Below the pieces are notes generated by a model. It worked only from the letters and a program-made list of their open reading frames with translations. It ran no database searches and was not told the origin of the DNA. Position numbers and translations under genes: made by a program. This document shows positions 21,001-31,108 of a stretch of 64,000 bases of DNA, in pieces. Each line of letters begins with the position of its first letter. Positions within the stretch are counted from its first letter, which is position 1. The stretch is from Leptodontidium sp. MPI-SDFR-AT-0119 (Eukaryota > Ascomycota > Leotiomycetes > Helotiales > Leptodontidiaceae), in NCBI GenBank assembly GCA_020726505.1, contig JAHLEZ010000031.1, forward strand, positions 62,001 to 126,000. The letters are read 5' to 3'.

Positions 21001-22001
21001 AGGAACGGACCCTGAATAACCCCGCAAACGATATATTTGTATATATAGACGCTTCACAGACTGCCGAGAGAACAACTACTGGAATAGGTGTGGGACTGGT
21101 AGTACTCATACCTCCTTCTACACTTATTTAACACCAAAAAACCCACAACCTCGGCAACGATTAACTGGTCTACAACGGAGAGCTCGAAGGTGTCACGCAA
21201 GCCGTTGAGTACGCAAACAAAACTGCTAAATCAGGCCTCACTTTTAACATATACTCAGACAACCAAGCCGGCCTCTGGAGGCTCAAAACACCGTCCGACA
21301 ACCCCGGCCAGAGCTGCCAAATCAGAGCTATCAACGCAGCAAAACAAGCGACAGCAAAAGGCGCAAAAATCAACCTGAAATGGGTCCCAGGCCATATAGA
21401 CATCAACGGCAACGACAAAGCTGACGAACTAGCAAAGCTAGCCACCTCCCAACACCCAAGCTCATACGACACGAGCTTCGCCATGCTAGGGATGAAAATC
21501 AAAGGCATGAGATCAACGGAATGGAAGCAAGCCATAGTTACGGACCGCAGAAATAGCCTTTTATACAACAACTCACACTCCTACCGCAAGATCTTCCCAT
21601 GGAACATATCAGGCAGGCTCAGAATAACCCCCGGTACTCCGCGAGAAACTGCCAGCGCCTTCTACCAGCTCAAAATCGGCCACGGCTACATCAAATCATA
21701 CCTCCACAAGCTCGGCCATGCGTCCAACGACAGGTGCAGATGCGGTGCCAAAGAGACCGCTGAACACCTACTACTCAGCTGCCCAGAAACGGGTCTAGCC
21801 AGGAAGTACGTGAGAGACACCTTACAGCTCAAAACGCCCCTCTCTCAACGAATTCTCATGCATACAACGAAAGGAATCGCTGCCACGGTTGAATTCCTAA
21901 AGACCACGAAGGTAGCCACGAGAGCGTGGCACCTGGGGAGGGGGGAAGAAGTAGAGGAGGAGGAGGAGGAGGAGGAGGAGGAGGAGGAGGATGGCGACTA
22001 G
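18063..22001 (+). pseudogene. LINE family B ORF2: APE endonuclease, RT, RNase H, zinc knuckle
   Basis: A single reading frame of 1313 codons with three internal stops (TAG 19650-19652, TAA 21129-21131, TAA 21162-21164). Domains in order: APE-type endonuclease (KIISINCNIN, ADIILIQEPWF, LAGDFNTHHPWW, SDHIGLQI); RT (LFMDVKGAYDHV, GVPQGSPVSPILFLIYI, WISYVDDVSI); thumb; RNase H (VYIDASQTAERT, YNGELEGVTQAVEYA, YSDNQAGL, WVPGHIDINGNDKADELA); and zinc knuckle (CRCGAKETAEHLLLSC). The C-terminus is a (GAG)n-encoded run of glutamates. No frameshift was needed to read it end to end, so inactivation is by stop codons only. Confidence 0.9.
19650..19652 (+). other. in-frame TAG in LINE ORF2 (TGG to TAG type)
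   Basis: The codon lies in AIL-stop-KPNKEDY, where family A has PLKKPGKENY and related LINEs commonly have Trp. TGG to TAG equals CpA to TpA on the other strand, the RIP signature. Confidence 0.6.
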
Positions 22002-22195
22002 TCACATGACTAGAGACTGTTAAAACACCTTTCTTTTGTACAAATAGGGCAAGACCCTCACCAGCGCTTAGAACACATCAGACAGAACCCCCAACCCTGT
22101 ATCACAGCTTTCTTTTGTACTAGAATCAGCTCAAACAGCTAGGGAGAAATCCCTGCCATGCTGCATAGTCATAGACTCACATAGCATGTTAAAAG

Positions 22196-22196
<1 letters not shown>

Positions 22197-22240
<44 letters not shown>
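22197..22240 (+). repeat. (AAT)n tail of LINE family B copy 2
   Basis: A pure TAA/AAT triplet run of about 44 bases at the 3' end of the element. It corresponds to the much longer array at 4965-5280. Confidence 0.9.
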
Positions 22241-22241
<1 letters not shown>

Positions 22242-22409
22242 TACCGCGTCGTGACTTGTCTGTCGTATCCCTGTCTTCCCTGTTTATGTGAGAGTTAGGG
22301 CCATTGCTCGTGGCACCCCCTAAGCGAGACCCCCCAAAATACACCTAATGCGCCAGAACTACGTATTCTATGATTCTTGCATTAATTTACTTAGAATTTG
22401 CACTATAAT

Positions 22410-23400
22410 TTAATAAATAGTAGCTAATCCTTTCACCGTAATTACATCTTCAAGTTTACATGTCAAACGCTCTGTATAGACTTGGTAGTCATGTGGATCT
22501 ACTTGGTCCCAAAGCTTCTGAATCTCTGCCTTTAACAACGCTATAGAAGTAGGTATAAACGGTAGCTTTTTAAGCTCTTCTTTCATCCACCGCCATACCT
22601 TCTCTATAACGTTCAAATCAGGCGAAGAAGGTGGCCAATTAAAGCCTCGAATACTATGCTGAAGCTTTGCAAGTCGAGCAAATCCCTTATGAACCTTTGA
22701 ACCGTCTTCTTGAAAGATATATTCAGGACCAAGCTCGTCGAAGAGAGGGAATATAATCGGGTAGAGAACTTGATCTCTATAGGCCCTAGAATTGACACCC
22801 TTAGAGCCCTCCTCTTCTCTAGGAAAACTAGAGGAGACTTCCAATCCCAGCCGATTGCGCCCCAAATCATAACAGTAACTCTACCAGACCGATATACTGA
22901 TTTTATACAGTCTAGACAGCACTTTTCGTCGACTCGACGTGTTACCCATACTCTTCCATTTTTTCCAAGCTCAAACATGCACTCGTCGGACCATATAACC
23001 CTCCTCCAATCCCCTCCACTTGCCGTATACGTTATACCCCACCACCGGTGTTCAATTGCAAAGGCAAGCCTCTTCTTTGCCTGCGCTCTCGATATAAAGG
23101 GCTGTGGGCATGCAATACAGCGTCGGTAGCCTCGTAAGCGGAGTTCTCGTCGAATAGTTCTCGTCGAGGCTTGAAGGTTGATGGCCGCTTTGACCTGCGC
23201 GAAGGAAGCTCGACGCGTGCTGTAATTAAACCCTATATATCTTATTATTTGCCGGCAGTCTCTCGCAGATAGTAATCTAGGCTTCGTTGCCTTTCCTTTC
23301 CGCGTTGTTCGACTGGATTTAGCCTTGCAGATTGGTCGTGCTGTTGAGATAGAAATATCAAATTCTTTATTTTCTGTCATCTCGCGCTTGGCGTACCCTA
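22410..23400 (-). pseudogene. Tc1/mariner DDE transposase, frameshifted
   Basis: The upstream frame (22613-23380) has the HTH-like part (STRRASFAQVKAAINLQAST, RTIRRELRLRGYRRC), the first catalytic Asp in VIWSDECMFE, and VTVMIWGAIGWDWKS. After FLEKR a single frameshift (about 22810) moves the sense to the second frame (22410-22865). That frame carries YIFQEDGSKVHKG (second Asp) and WPPSSPDLNVIEKVWRW (third acidic residue), then ends VKGLATIY. The N-terminus seen in the 59.4-kb copy cannot be followed here past 23400. Confidence 0.88.
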
Positions 23401-23494
23401 GCTCGTTTTGGCGTTGCCCACATCTGCCCTGCTTCGTATATTGGAGAGGAAGATAGTATTACTGTCTCCATTGCGAGTTTCAAGAGAATTGATT

Positions 23495-24021
23495 AAGGCC
23501 ACAGCTAAATCGCCATACGCAAATTGCTAAATCGCCATACGCTAAAATTTTATTGACTTGGCGGGTGTCATTTATCAACCTCGCTGTGCCATACTAATTT
23601 GTACTGCGTGGCAGGGGCCACTGATGCAAATCATAAATATTCATAATTACGTAATTACCCCTGGGAATCAAAAATGAAGCTATTCCAAACAATGCGAAGA
23701 CTTGACCATAGGCACCGGGATTTGTACGAACCTGGCACTCGCCGCGAGAGGGCATATATGCATGGCATATCATCAGTGTACCAGACAGATAGTATTGAAG
23801 ATGCTACTACACTTACTGCAACTTTAATGCAGCGGGAGGTAATTGGGGGGGTTGAGGTATATACCCAGGACGCGGACTTTGAGGCAGATGATGATTTTGA
23901 TGAGCTGGCATAATCCTAGTTACGCACTATACATAGTTATTCATAGAGATTTTGGTGAGGATAAATGCACTCTTCATTTTCGGCTCGCTTCCTTAGCGTA
24001 TGGCGATTTAGCTGTGGCCTT
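23495..24021. mobile_element. nested 527-bp inverted-repeat element inside the mariner copy
   Basis: The left end AAGGCCACAGCTAAATCGCC (23495...) is complemented by ...GGCGATTTAGCTGTGGCCTT ending at 24021; the inverted match continues through ATACGC. The left end has an extra direct partial copy (GCTAAATCGCCATACGCTAA, about 23527-23546). GATT at 23491-23494 and 24022-24025 could be a 4-bp target duplication. It holds one small open frame (23674-23913). I do not recognise the superfamily. Confidence 0.8.
23674..23913 (+). CDS. small open frame in nested element, function unknown
   Basis: 79 residues: a basic start (MKLFQTMRRLDHRHRDLYEP, then GTRRERAYMHG) and an acidic end (FEADDDFDELA). It is the only coding candidate inside the 527-bp element. 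No domain was recognised. It is too short to be a transposase, so it may be a captured or residual fragment of a larger autonomous relative. Confidence 0.3.
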   Translation: MKLFQTMRRLDHRHRDLYEPGTRRERAYMHGISSVYQTDSIEDATTLTATLMQREVIGGVEVYTQDADFEADDDFDELA

Positions 24022-24123
24022 GATTAATTGGTTGAAGAGTTATTCAGCTGTAAAGACAGAGGGAGGAAGGTGGGGGCGTAATCTCGCTTAGGGGGTGCCA
24101 CGAGCAATGGCCCTAACTCTTAC

Positions 24124-24266
24124 GGAGGTGCCGGGGGTAAAGAACTACTCACCGCCTTCTGGCAGAATGCTCTGCCACCAATCCTTTTATCAGCTTTCGA
24201 GTTCTGCCACGCAAATGCTGTTGACCCACAGAAGGCGGTGAGTAGTTCTTTACCCCCGGCACCTCC
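24124..24266. mobile_element. 143-bp hairpin MITE with perfect 38-bp arms
   Basis: Arm 24124-24161 (GGAGGTGCCGGGGGTAAAGA...) is the exact reverse complement of 24229-24266. The loop of 67 bp is non-coding. The perfect arms imply recent origin or strong hairpin constraint. Confidence 0.85.
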
Positions 24267-24281
24267 GCTCCGTACGTACGT

Positions 24282-24431
24282 AAGGGGGTTTGCAGTGGGT
24301 CTCGTACGCCCCTGTATGACGGTAGCGAGTGTTTTCCATAGAATGGCATCGAATACTCTTATTTACCCCACAATTTTCCTTATAGCGAGGTAAAAGCAAA
24401 GGGGTGTACGAGACCCACTGCAAACCCCCTT
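24282..24431. mobile_element. second hairpin MITE, 150 bp, 32-bp arms
   Basis: 24282-24313 (AAGGGGGTTTGCAGTGGGTC...) pairs with 24400-24431 with one mismatch. The flanks hold CGTACGTACGT on the left and CCGTAC on the right, so a TAC-type target is possible. It lies 15 bp from the previous hairpin and has a different sequence. Confidence 0.8.
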
Positions 24432-24660
24432 CCGTACAACCAAAAAGCCTAAAGCCGGCTCCGGGTGTAGAGAGCGGGAAAACGTCGATCAGTTTCCTCA
24501 TGGTTGGTATATTAGGCTTCCTTCACCCCCAACATCCTCTATAAGAATAGCAAGCTGCTCAGTCGATCAAGTCACCTTCTTCCCTTTCCATCATCTATAT
24601 CTCCATCCTCGAACTTCCGGGAAATTCTCTCAAAATCAGATCTCACAACCTTCATCCACC

Positions 24661-25602
24661 ATGACTCCAAAAGAACTACCAACCCGTCTCGCCAGTCGAG
24701 AGGATTTCAACGCCCAAGCCTACCCGATGTACATAAATGAAGCACAAACAGGAAACAGCAACACCCTCCACGTGACCCTTCAATCCATGCTCTATCCCAC
24801 TGCATATCGCTACACTCAAGCCAACTTCTCAATCGAGGAGATAGAGTATGATATGCACGATTTCTGGTTCATCTTGATACAATCCGCCAAGCACATCGAT
24901 GCTGATAGGCCAGAGCAGGATCGTCTGGCACGGCTGGTGCTGTGTACGAGAGAACTCGGGCCATTGAAACGTGCTAAGAAGATGGTAGTTGAGGGCAAGG
25001 AAGAAGAGGTTGTGGAGGAAGCAATGACTAGCGATGGCAGGATGTGGTGTGATCTCCCATTTCTCGTCACCGACTTCAAGTCCGCATGGAGAGACGCCAC
25101 GTCTCCTTCGTTTGACTCGGCCCATCGGGTGAACCTTGCTGCTTTCATTGCACGACTTGCTGGATTGAGCATTGGTGATGACAATATAACTGGATGCGGA
25201 CTGGATATCATGAAAGAGGTGCTTGAAACTCCTAGAGCTCTTGTTCGGTCACCACTTGCAGCAGGGCATGGGAATCTGACGATAAACGATCTATTGCCCG
25301 TCGTTAACGCTTGGATGACTTACGCAAGTCATAAGATGTTGGATCTCAGTACCAAGGGCTTCGCGTGCCTCTCATGGAATACGGCTCCTGGAGAAATGGC
25401 AACGGATGCTGGTATCAACTATTCAGGTTTCAGTAGAGAAAGGTTTCTATTCTGGAGAAAAAGGTTGGAAGAATTGAAAGAGTGTAACGAAGAAACTGTT
25501 GGGACACAGGCTTCTAAGCTGATACTGACGATGGAATTTGATTTTGTGAGAGACCCGGAAGGATTCAAGTGGCTTGGAGATTGGTATCGAGTGCTTTTCT
25601 GA
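24661..25602 (+). CDS. hypothetical protein, DUF3632-like
   Basis: A single-exon gene of 313 residues with a good leader: a CA/TC-rich 5' UTR ends ...CATCCACC directly before ATG. There is no signal peptide or membrane segment. Features: a helical N-terminal half with FWFILIQSAKHID and RLARLVLCTRELGPLKR, MWCDLPFLVTDFKSAW near the middle, NLAAFIARLAGL, and a C-terminal RFLFWRKRLEEL. This pattern of W.DLPxL followed by a helix with N.xFxARL is what I associate with the fungal DUF3632 family, whose function is unknown. The frame is intact and looks like a real host gene between relics. Confidence 0.7.
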   Translation: MTPKELPTRLASREDFNAQAYPMYINEAQTGNSNTLHVTLQSMLYPTAYRYTQANFSIEEIEYDMHDFWFILIQSAKHIDADRPEQDRLARLVLCTRELGPLKRAKKMVVEGKEEEVVEEAMTSDGRMWCDLPFLVTDFKSAWRDATSPSFDSAHRVNLAAFIARLAGLSIGDDNITGCGLDIMKEVLETPRALVRSPLAAGHGNLTINDLLPVVNAWMTYASHKMLDLSTKGFACLSWNTAPGEMATDAGINYSGFSRERFLFWRKRLEELKECNEETVGTQASKLILTMEFDFVRDPEGFKWLGDWYRVLF

Positions 25603-26372
25603 CTTGCGATTCTGTAAGTGCAATATTGTTGGGTCTTGTCCTAATTCTGCTACTGTTAACACGGGGTGTTAAGATTACGAGCTCGCACGGTATTTATATC
25701 ACGAAATAGACGCTAAGAATCGTCTAGAATCAAGTGGAAGAATTGAGGGTACGGTATTCAGTAGGGCTGAAATTTGAACTCGAATTCGACGAATTTTAGG
25801 GTCTTTAATTCAAGATCCCTGGCCTCTGATTCGTCAGTTTTTGGTGTTTTATGGGCCTAATTCGCCGAATTCGTGAAGAATATAGATTCCATTATACTAT
25901 CACCAAGATATCTATATTTTGCCCCAAAATCGAGTGATTTTGTGAAATCATAATGGCCCAGATATGTATTAAAGAAAACGAGGTTATTATTTATTTGCAA
26001 ATCCACCCCTGGGTCCCAAATCGTGGTGTTGTAACCCCCCTCTCCCACGGGGAGGGGGGGGCCGCGGGGCAAACTGGGGCAAACCTTCGCACACATCCTC
26101 CTGCCACTTATCGACAACCAGCAACTGCAACAACACAACTGGCAACTACAAGCAGAGTGGCACGAAATGAAAGGCGAGTAACTCCTCTGATAAAAGTTGA
26201 TGGTCAAGATGACCCCCTCGCTTAAATATCCACATGAGACTAGTAGCAACCAGCACGAAACGGCTGGCAACAACTACGGATCTCCTTCTTCCTGTATTTT
26301 CAATTATAATATTGACTGAGTAAAGTAAGACGTTTTCAAAAAGATAATAAGCGTTTCCCCCTTAATCAAAGA
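25603..26372. other. intergenic, no gene seen
   Basis: AT-rich except for a GC-rich patch with a short palindrome (CCCCCTCTCCCACGGGGAGG, about 26036-26055). Nothing else recognisable. Confidence 0.4.
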
Positions 26373-27110
26373 ATGAGTCAACCAGTACTTCGTCATTTGC
26401 GAAGGGTTCAGGCCTTCTTGGGCCGCCCATCAGATGATGCTGATGAGGCTCCTCCAAGTCCGACAGATCCAGGAACACCTGAGAATATTCGAGAGGATTC
26501 TCCTTTTGATGTTTTAGGGGACCCGCCGATTCTTCCTCAGATCAAACATTCAAATATCGCAACTATCGAAGAGATCTATTGTTATGGTAGGATTTTTCTT
26601 GTCGTAGAACATCTTGACGTCTCTTTCGGTCAGTTAGATTTCCAGAAATATGATCTCGAAGAGCGAGAGATAGCGACAATACTTTTCGAAGTACTAGTTA
26701 CCCTCACTTACGAACAACGCAATAGCTGATAGTAGCAGGTTCTAAAAGGCGTGGCTTATGTCTCTTCGCTTAGGCTTTCTTGCAGAGACCTCTCGCAAGA
26801 AAACATTTGGTTGTCTCTTGATGGAGATATCAAACTTGGTTGGTTCATCCCACATATGACACACAACTTATGCTTATCCATTCGTCACAGTCCTAGATCC
26901 TCGAGAGCTCAAGTATGATGGACTATATGAGAGCCCTAAAGTCTCACAGGTTCTATTGGATTTTCCAATTTTAGCTGAAATCATAGAAGAAATGATGCTT
27001 TCTCGCTATCACCTCGCCCCAGATGATGAGAAATGGTCTAGGGACGCGATTGATTTCATCTCATGTACTCTAGAAGGGTCGTTTGAGAGTTTGATAAATG
27101 TAAGGAGCAA
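26373..27110 (+). pseudogene. protein-kinase-like relic
   Basis: The first frame (26373-26729) reads KHSNIATIEEIYCYGRIFLV, then VEHLDVSFGQLDF and EIATILFEVLVTLTYEQ, matching the N-lobe and hinge of a kinase fold. After a stop or intron-like gap the sense resumes as VLKGVAYVSSLRLSCRDLSQ and ENIWLSLDGDIKLGW, the catalytic-loop region. The usual HRD is replaced by CRD and DFG is absent. Further on, KVSQVLLDFPILAEIIEEMM and DDEKWSRDAIDFISCTLEGS match the C-lobe end. Stops separate the parts. Fungal genomes hold many such degraded kinase-like genes; an inactive relic is the best reading. Confidence 0.65.
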
Positions 27111-28726
27111 CTAGATGGTGCATTACGAATATTAGCTGATCAAACTAGCATTGCTTCCTTAAGCAAGCTGTATCCCCAAGAAGGCTGATTCCACGCATCC
27201 GTTTCGCTTACGAAGCCAAGCGTGGGTCTTGGAATTCCAATAGCGAAAAGGAGCAAGCCGTTGACTTCGATTTTATTACGGCGGCTTGAGGATGGGATTT
27301 TTCCAAATATTGTACTTGAAATTTACGATAATAAATAAACATTATCGTATATTACGCGGCTGATTCCTCGACTTTCATGACCTTAGGTACTCTTAGGCCC
27401 TGTGTCGTCCCGCCACGTTGGGCAAGGTGTGCCCAATTCTAGAACCCCCTTCCAAACTCATTCCTTCACAGGCGGTGGAGGGGAACTGAAGAAAACGCGA
27501 AAAGACTAAAAAGGAACTCTTTGAACGTAAACTTTCGAGAGGGGAGAAGAGTATAACGAGCATTCGCAGCGAAGCATCAAGTGCGATGCTATTTCAGATC
27601 AGTATCAATGCCGAGCAAGAAATATGAATGAATTGCAACAAATGCAGAGGAACTTTTTTCTTTGAGTCTTATGGGGAGATTTAATCTAATATAACCGTCG
27701 CTACTTTACATTCTCTCCTCCTTATACCTTGGCATGCTCACAACTCGACTTCACCGCATCGAACAAATAGAGTGGAATTGATTCCTCATTGATGGTCTAC
27801 CAAGTTGTATCTTTTTACTTAGGAACGAGGTACCCAACCGTCTTATTAGACCGGCACATGCTGCTCCACCTCGAAGTGATGCGGTAGAAGATTCGTCGGC
27901 ATAGGGTACGCGAAATCCTGGATGATACGGATTAGTTACATACCGGTTCTATAACAATTCAACTTACAATTTCTGCCTTCACTGGCCACCAACTTTCGTC
28001 ATCGATTAAACGGAATAAGGTGACTCGGCCCCGCCGGCGAATGAACACAGCTACCTCAAACCCAGGAATTTGGCCTAATTCGTAGGCTTAGAATGCCCAT
28101 ACAAGGAGAGCAATGATGATTGTGAACTGGACGAACTCGAAACCAGAGATTTCTACAACCTTCTCGAGCCAGCGATCCAGAAGCCTTGGCTTGGCCAAAA
28201 CCGTACATGTATTGGACATTCTCGACAGAATCCTCAACATCCGTCTGTTTGCGACCTGAGTCCGTGTTGGGTACCACTTGGGTTGAGGCACCGCCCTCGA
28301 TTTCTTGTCTTGCGTCGGGAGCGCGAAGGATCTTGAATGTCCGTTGCATTTTGGCCAACTCCGGGTTGCGTTGAAAAGGAACGGGATTTTTGGGCTAAGG
28401 TTTAGGGGCGAGGGGGGTGAGGGGGGAGGGGTATCTCAAGGGAATGCATCGACTCTAGCCACGAGAAGAGTGACAGTGCCAGCAACCTCTCCGGCCGCTC
28501 CTCGGCACTCCATTCTGGTCAAGAGCGCCAACCGAGCCTCTTGATAAGCTTCTAATTATGTTAGTGCTGAAACAGGATTGGAATAAAGTTTCTCAGGAAT
28601 GAGTCGCTGGGGACTCCAATGAGCATTGTGTAGTGTTGTACTGCCGTTGAGGCCATTGTCATTACTTCCCCTAAAATCCCACCTGTGTCAAAAGTCGCAC
28701 ACGGGCTCCTGACACACCTGTAGTCG
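27111..28726. other. no convincing gene
   Basis: Frames on the minus strand at 28056-28358 show RLLDRWLEKVVEISGFEFVQ then a hydrophobic TIIIALLVWAF, which suggests a fragment of a membrane protein (an ion-channel-like piece is possible), split over two frames. I cannot assign it. A G-rich patch lies at about 28404-28432. The rest is featureless. Confidence 0.35.
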
Positions 28727-29674
28727 TTATAATCCAACACCAGAGTATCGGTCCATTACATTGAAAACCAGTTGATTATCCACCTCACAGTCTATGCCAG
28801 GTCCACAGCCTAAGTCTGCCCGAACAGCTGATGAGTCGCTGACTCCTGACATGGTCGTAATCATTTCTGCTGCATAGTTGCAATCATTCATGTTCGAAGT
28901 CGTGGGCACGTATATGGATGATTGCTGGACACTCGGATATTGGTGTTTCGGAGTGTTGTTTTGCAGGGAAGGATATGGCTGATTCGACATAGAAAATGGC
29001 TGATCATCTTCGAATATCCGGTGGTTTTGGCTCGAAGCATTCGATGCTGGGCTAAGGTTCCTCCCCATCTGCGCAGGTACGAGGCTCTGATGATGCGACA
29101 TTCCGTGACTAGAACCAGTTCCTGAGGTCGCGCTGCTAGTAGTGCTACCGCTGGGTGTAATGTATTGCATCGAAGCCGCCTTCCCAGCGTGTTGAATGCT
29201 AGAACGGCATCGGCCACTCGGATTTTGGGTATAGAAGGATGGGTCCCAGACAGACTGGGTGATAGTAATACCAGAGCTATCTCTGTCGAAGGATTGTCCG
29301 CCTCCCCCAGCAGGGTTGTTTCCATCCGTGCAGCACGGTTTGCGTGTCGAGAGCAATTGTGCTAGAACTTGTACTGCCTTGCTGTGACTTCCATATTGAC
29401 CTCCCATTTCCGTATCGCCGGTTGAGGATGTTTGCAGATATACTTCGATGCTGTCCTCCTTAACGCCTTGCTGTGATAAGAGCGCTCGTAATCTCTTGTT
29501 CTCTTCTGCGACTTTCCTCGCCGCTCCCTGAATCTCGCTCGAGGCTTCGATGCCCTGGAGTTCGCATTGGCGCAACCTGCTCTCCAGCTCTTGGAGATAT
29601 TCTTTCCTCCGAGCGCGGCTTCGTCTCTGGTTATCGCGAATCCGTGCGAGGTTTGCTTTCTCCTTTAATTGCAT
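28727..29674 (-). CDS. bZIP transcription factor
   Basis: 315 residues, probably nuclear. The basic region ANLARIRDNQRRSRARRKEY (residues about 7-26) carries the N-x(7)-R signature in DNQRRSRAR. It runs into a leucine-zipper stretch (LQELESRLRQCELQG ... AARKVAEENKRLRALLSQQG). The rest is Ser/Gly/Gln-rich and disordered, with a conserved-looking STRKPCCTDGNN and a short C-terminal NQLVFNVMDRYSGVGL. This basic region (IRDNQRRSRARRKEYLQ) is the kind found in a fungal-specific bZIP clade, different from Yap- and AP-1-type proteins. The start at 29674 leaves only six residues before the basic region; a short upstream exon cannot be excluded. Confidence 0.88.
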   Translation of the reverse strand: MQLKEKANLARIRDNQRRSRARRKEYLQELESRLRQCELQGIEASSEIQGAARKVAEENKRLRALLSQQGVKEDSIEVYLQTSSTGDTEMGGQYGSHSKAVQVLAQLLSTRKPCCTDGNNPAGGGGQSFDRDSSGITITQSVWDPSFYTQNPSGRCRSSIQHAGKAASMQYITPSGSTTSSATSGTGSSHGMSHHQSLVPAQMGRNLSPASNASSQNHRIFEDDQPFSMSNQPYPSLQNNTPKHQYPSVQQSSIYVPTTSNMNDCNYAAEMITTMSGVSDSSAVRADLGCGPGIDCEVDNQLVFNVMDRYSGVGL

Positions 29675-30845
29675 TATTAGAATGAGTCGCCGGGATGTAC
29701 AGCACAGCCGTCTCTTCGTTTGCAGCTAAGACATCGGTTCACTGGACATTCGTGGGGACGGAAGGGGCGGATAATGAAGCTTACATACCGAGGATATAGA
29801 CATCTTCCAGAGCAATAGCAGTACACCAGAATGTACAAGTGCGCGAAAGCTTAGGGTTGATCGTGGTCGGCTTCAATGACGTTCGCAAATGCAGGTGGTA
29901 GGTGGTAGGGAGATGAGATGTCCTGAGAATGACAGAGTGACTGCCGGAGATGCAATGCGATACGATATGATTCCTACTCGATTCAGCCCACATTTCTGCT
30001 CCCTGTCATGTCCCTCCACCTTCGCCGCCAAGCTCCTTGCGTCCTAGACTGCCTCCAGGATATCACCGTTCGTGATATAAAATGAATCTTAGGTTATTGG
30101 CGCCCCTCTTTTGCAAGGTCCAAATAAGCTCATCAGACTTACGCGTCGCCATGGAGGCTGCAGGGGTTCGCCATAGTGGCTTTTTCGTGAACCCGAAATG
30201 GCACTTAAGTCTCGGACTGGCGCATTTCTGCTGACCAAAATAGAGTCGATTGCGTGTCCCTCCCCAGAGATCGGCGCCACTTACTTCGAAGTATTAGTCT
30301 TTTGGCAGCCAAAGGAGGCGAATCGGCTTGCTGACACCGGATGCAGAACACAGCACTAAGCAAGCCTCGGCCAGTCAAAGAGTATTCCTTGAGCAAAGTG
30401 CATCTAACCACAATTGAAGCAAACCATCCCAAAACAACCCCATCATACAACCTTCCAATCAACCCTATCAAAAACCCATCAAAGTTCACGCAGAACGATC
30501 TAATCAACCATCAGAACTGTCTCGTCCTAAGCTTAAGTAAAACGCAACATTGCTAAAAATACCCTGTCACTATACCTTTCAAGTTTCGTCTCGCCCCCCA
30601 AAGCTTCTTTCGACCCACCAAACCGGATAGAAAGTTTGACGAGATATAATTAGCCCAAATCTCCTCAACCCTCAGTCTTTACGTTGTATCGGGTTCCAAA
30701 TACTGTACTGTATTGTATTGCATTCATCTTGAAACCGCTTTCGTGCCGTCTATATCTGAAATGCGCTCGCGGATAAAACTATTCTGATGTATCCCGCTTA
30801 GGATTTCAGAGAGAAAAGAAATAAAAGGCATCGATGTAAATTTGG
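29675..30845. other. intergenic, no gene seen
   Basis: Likely contains the bZIP promoter and 5' UTR at its left end. The rest has only short frames with no recognised motif. Confidence 0.4.
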
Positions 30846-31037
30846 TATTTGACCGTACACGCCTTGCGCGACATCGAAGCTGACTGTGAGATCACCATTT
30901 CGTACATAAGCGGCGTCTCGATAAGCCACGCGGAGCGCCAGCGCTATCTAATGGATGCGTTCTCCTTTGCCTGTTTGTGCGAGCTCTGCTCCCATATGAG
31001 AAGAGATCGCCACGTATGGATGCACTACACAACATGA
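30846..31037 (+). pseudogene. SET-domain relic
   Basis: About 62 residues matching the C-terminal SET core of fungal lysine methyltransferase-like proteins: TVHALRDIEADCEITISYIS (the conserved E(I/L)xxSY segment), then AERQRYLMDAFSFACLCELC, the start of a Cys-rich post-SET segment. There is no upstream exon with the N-terminal SET part, and the frame ends shortly after. It is a fragment. Confidence 0.75.
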
Positions 31038-31108
31038 CACCGATTCCGAGTGTATATTATGTTTCATAATATTAGCAAGTACAACGTGCCTGACCATCAC
31101 CCAGTCAA

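Larger units (their letters stand above)
17650..22240 (+). mobile_element. LINE family B copy 2, near-complete, (AAT)n tail
   Basis: A non-LTR retrotransposon with the end of ORF1 (zinc-knuckle gag), a full-length ORF2 (endonuclease, RT, RNase H, zinc knuckle), a 3' UTR of about 190 bp and a (TAA/AAT)n tail at 22197-22240. The 5' end is truncated: the ORF1 frame runs up to a TGA near 17655 without its N-terminal part. ORF2 has three in-frame stops. It is the fuller version of the copy at 4965-7018. Confidence 0.92.
22291..24120 (-). mobile_element. Tc1/mariner-type element copy 1, carrying a nested insertion
   Basis: The terminal inverted repeats are AGAGTTAGGGCCATTGCTCG (22291...) and its complement ending at 24120, with the match continuing through GTGGCACCCCCTAAGCGAGA (about 39 bp). 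TA follows at 24121-24122; the left side shows TG, a probable mutated TA. The transposase is on the minus strand. Subtracting the nested 527-bp insert and its duplicated 4 bp leaves about 1.3 kb, which agrees with the related copy at 59282-60615 (1334 bp). It is non-functional because of a frameshift and the nested insertion near the transposase 5' end. Confidence 0.9.

Noticed and set aside
30940..31037. A complete SET methyltransferase
   Set aside because: Only the last part of the SET core is present, and no N-terminal SET motifs were found upstream.
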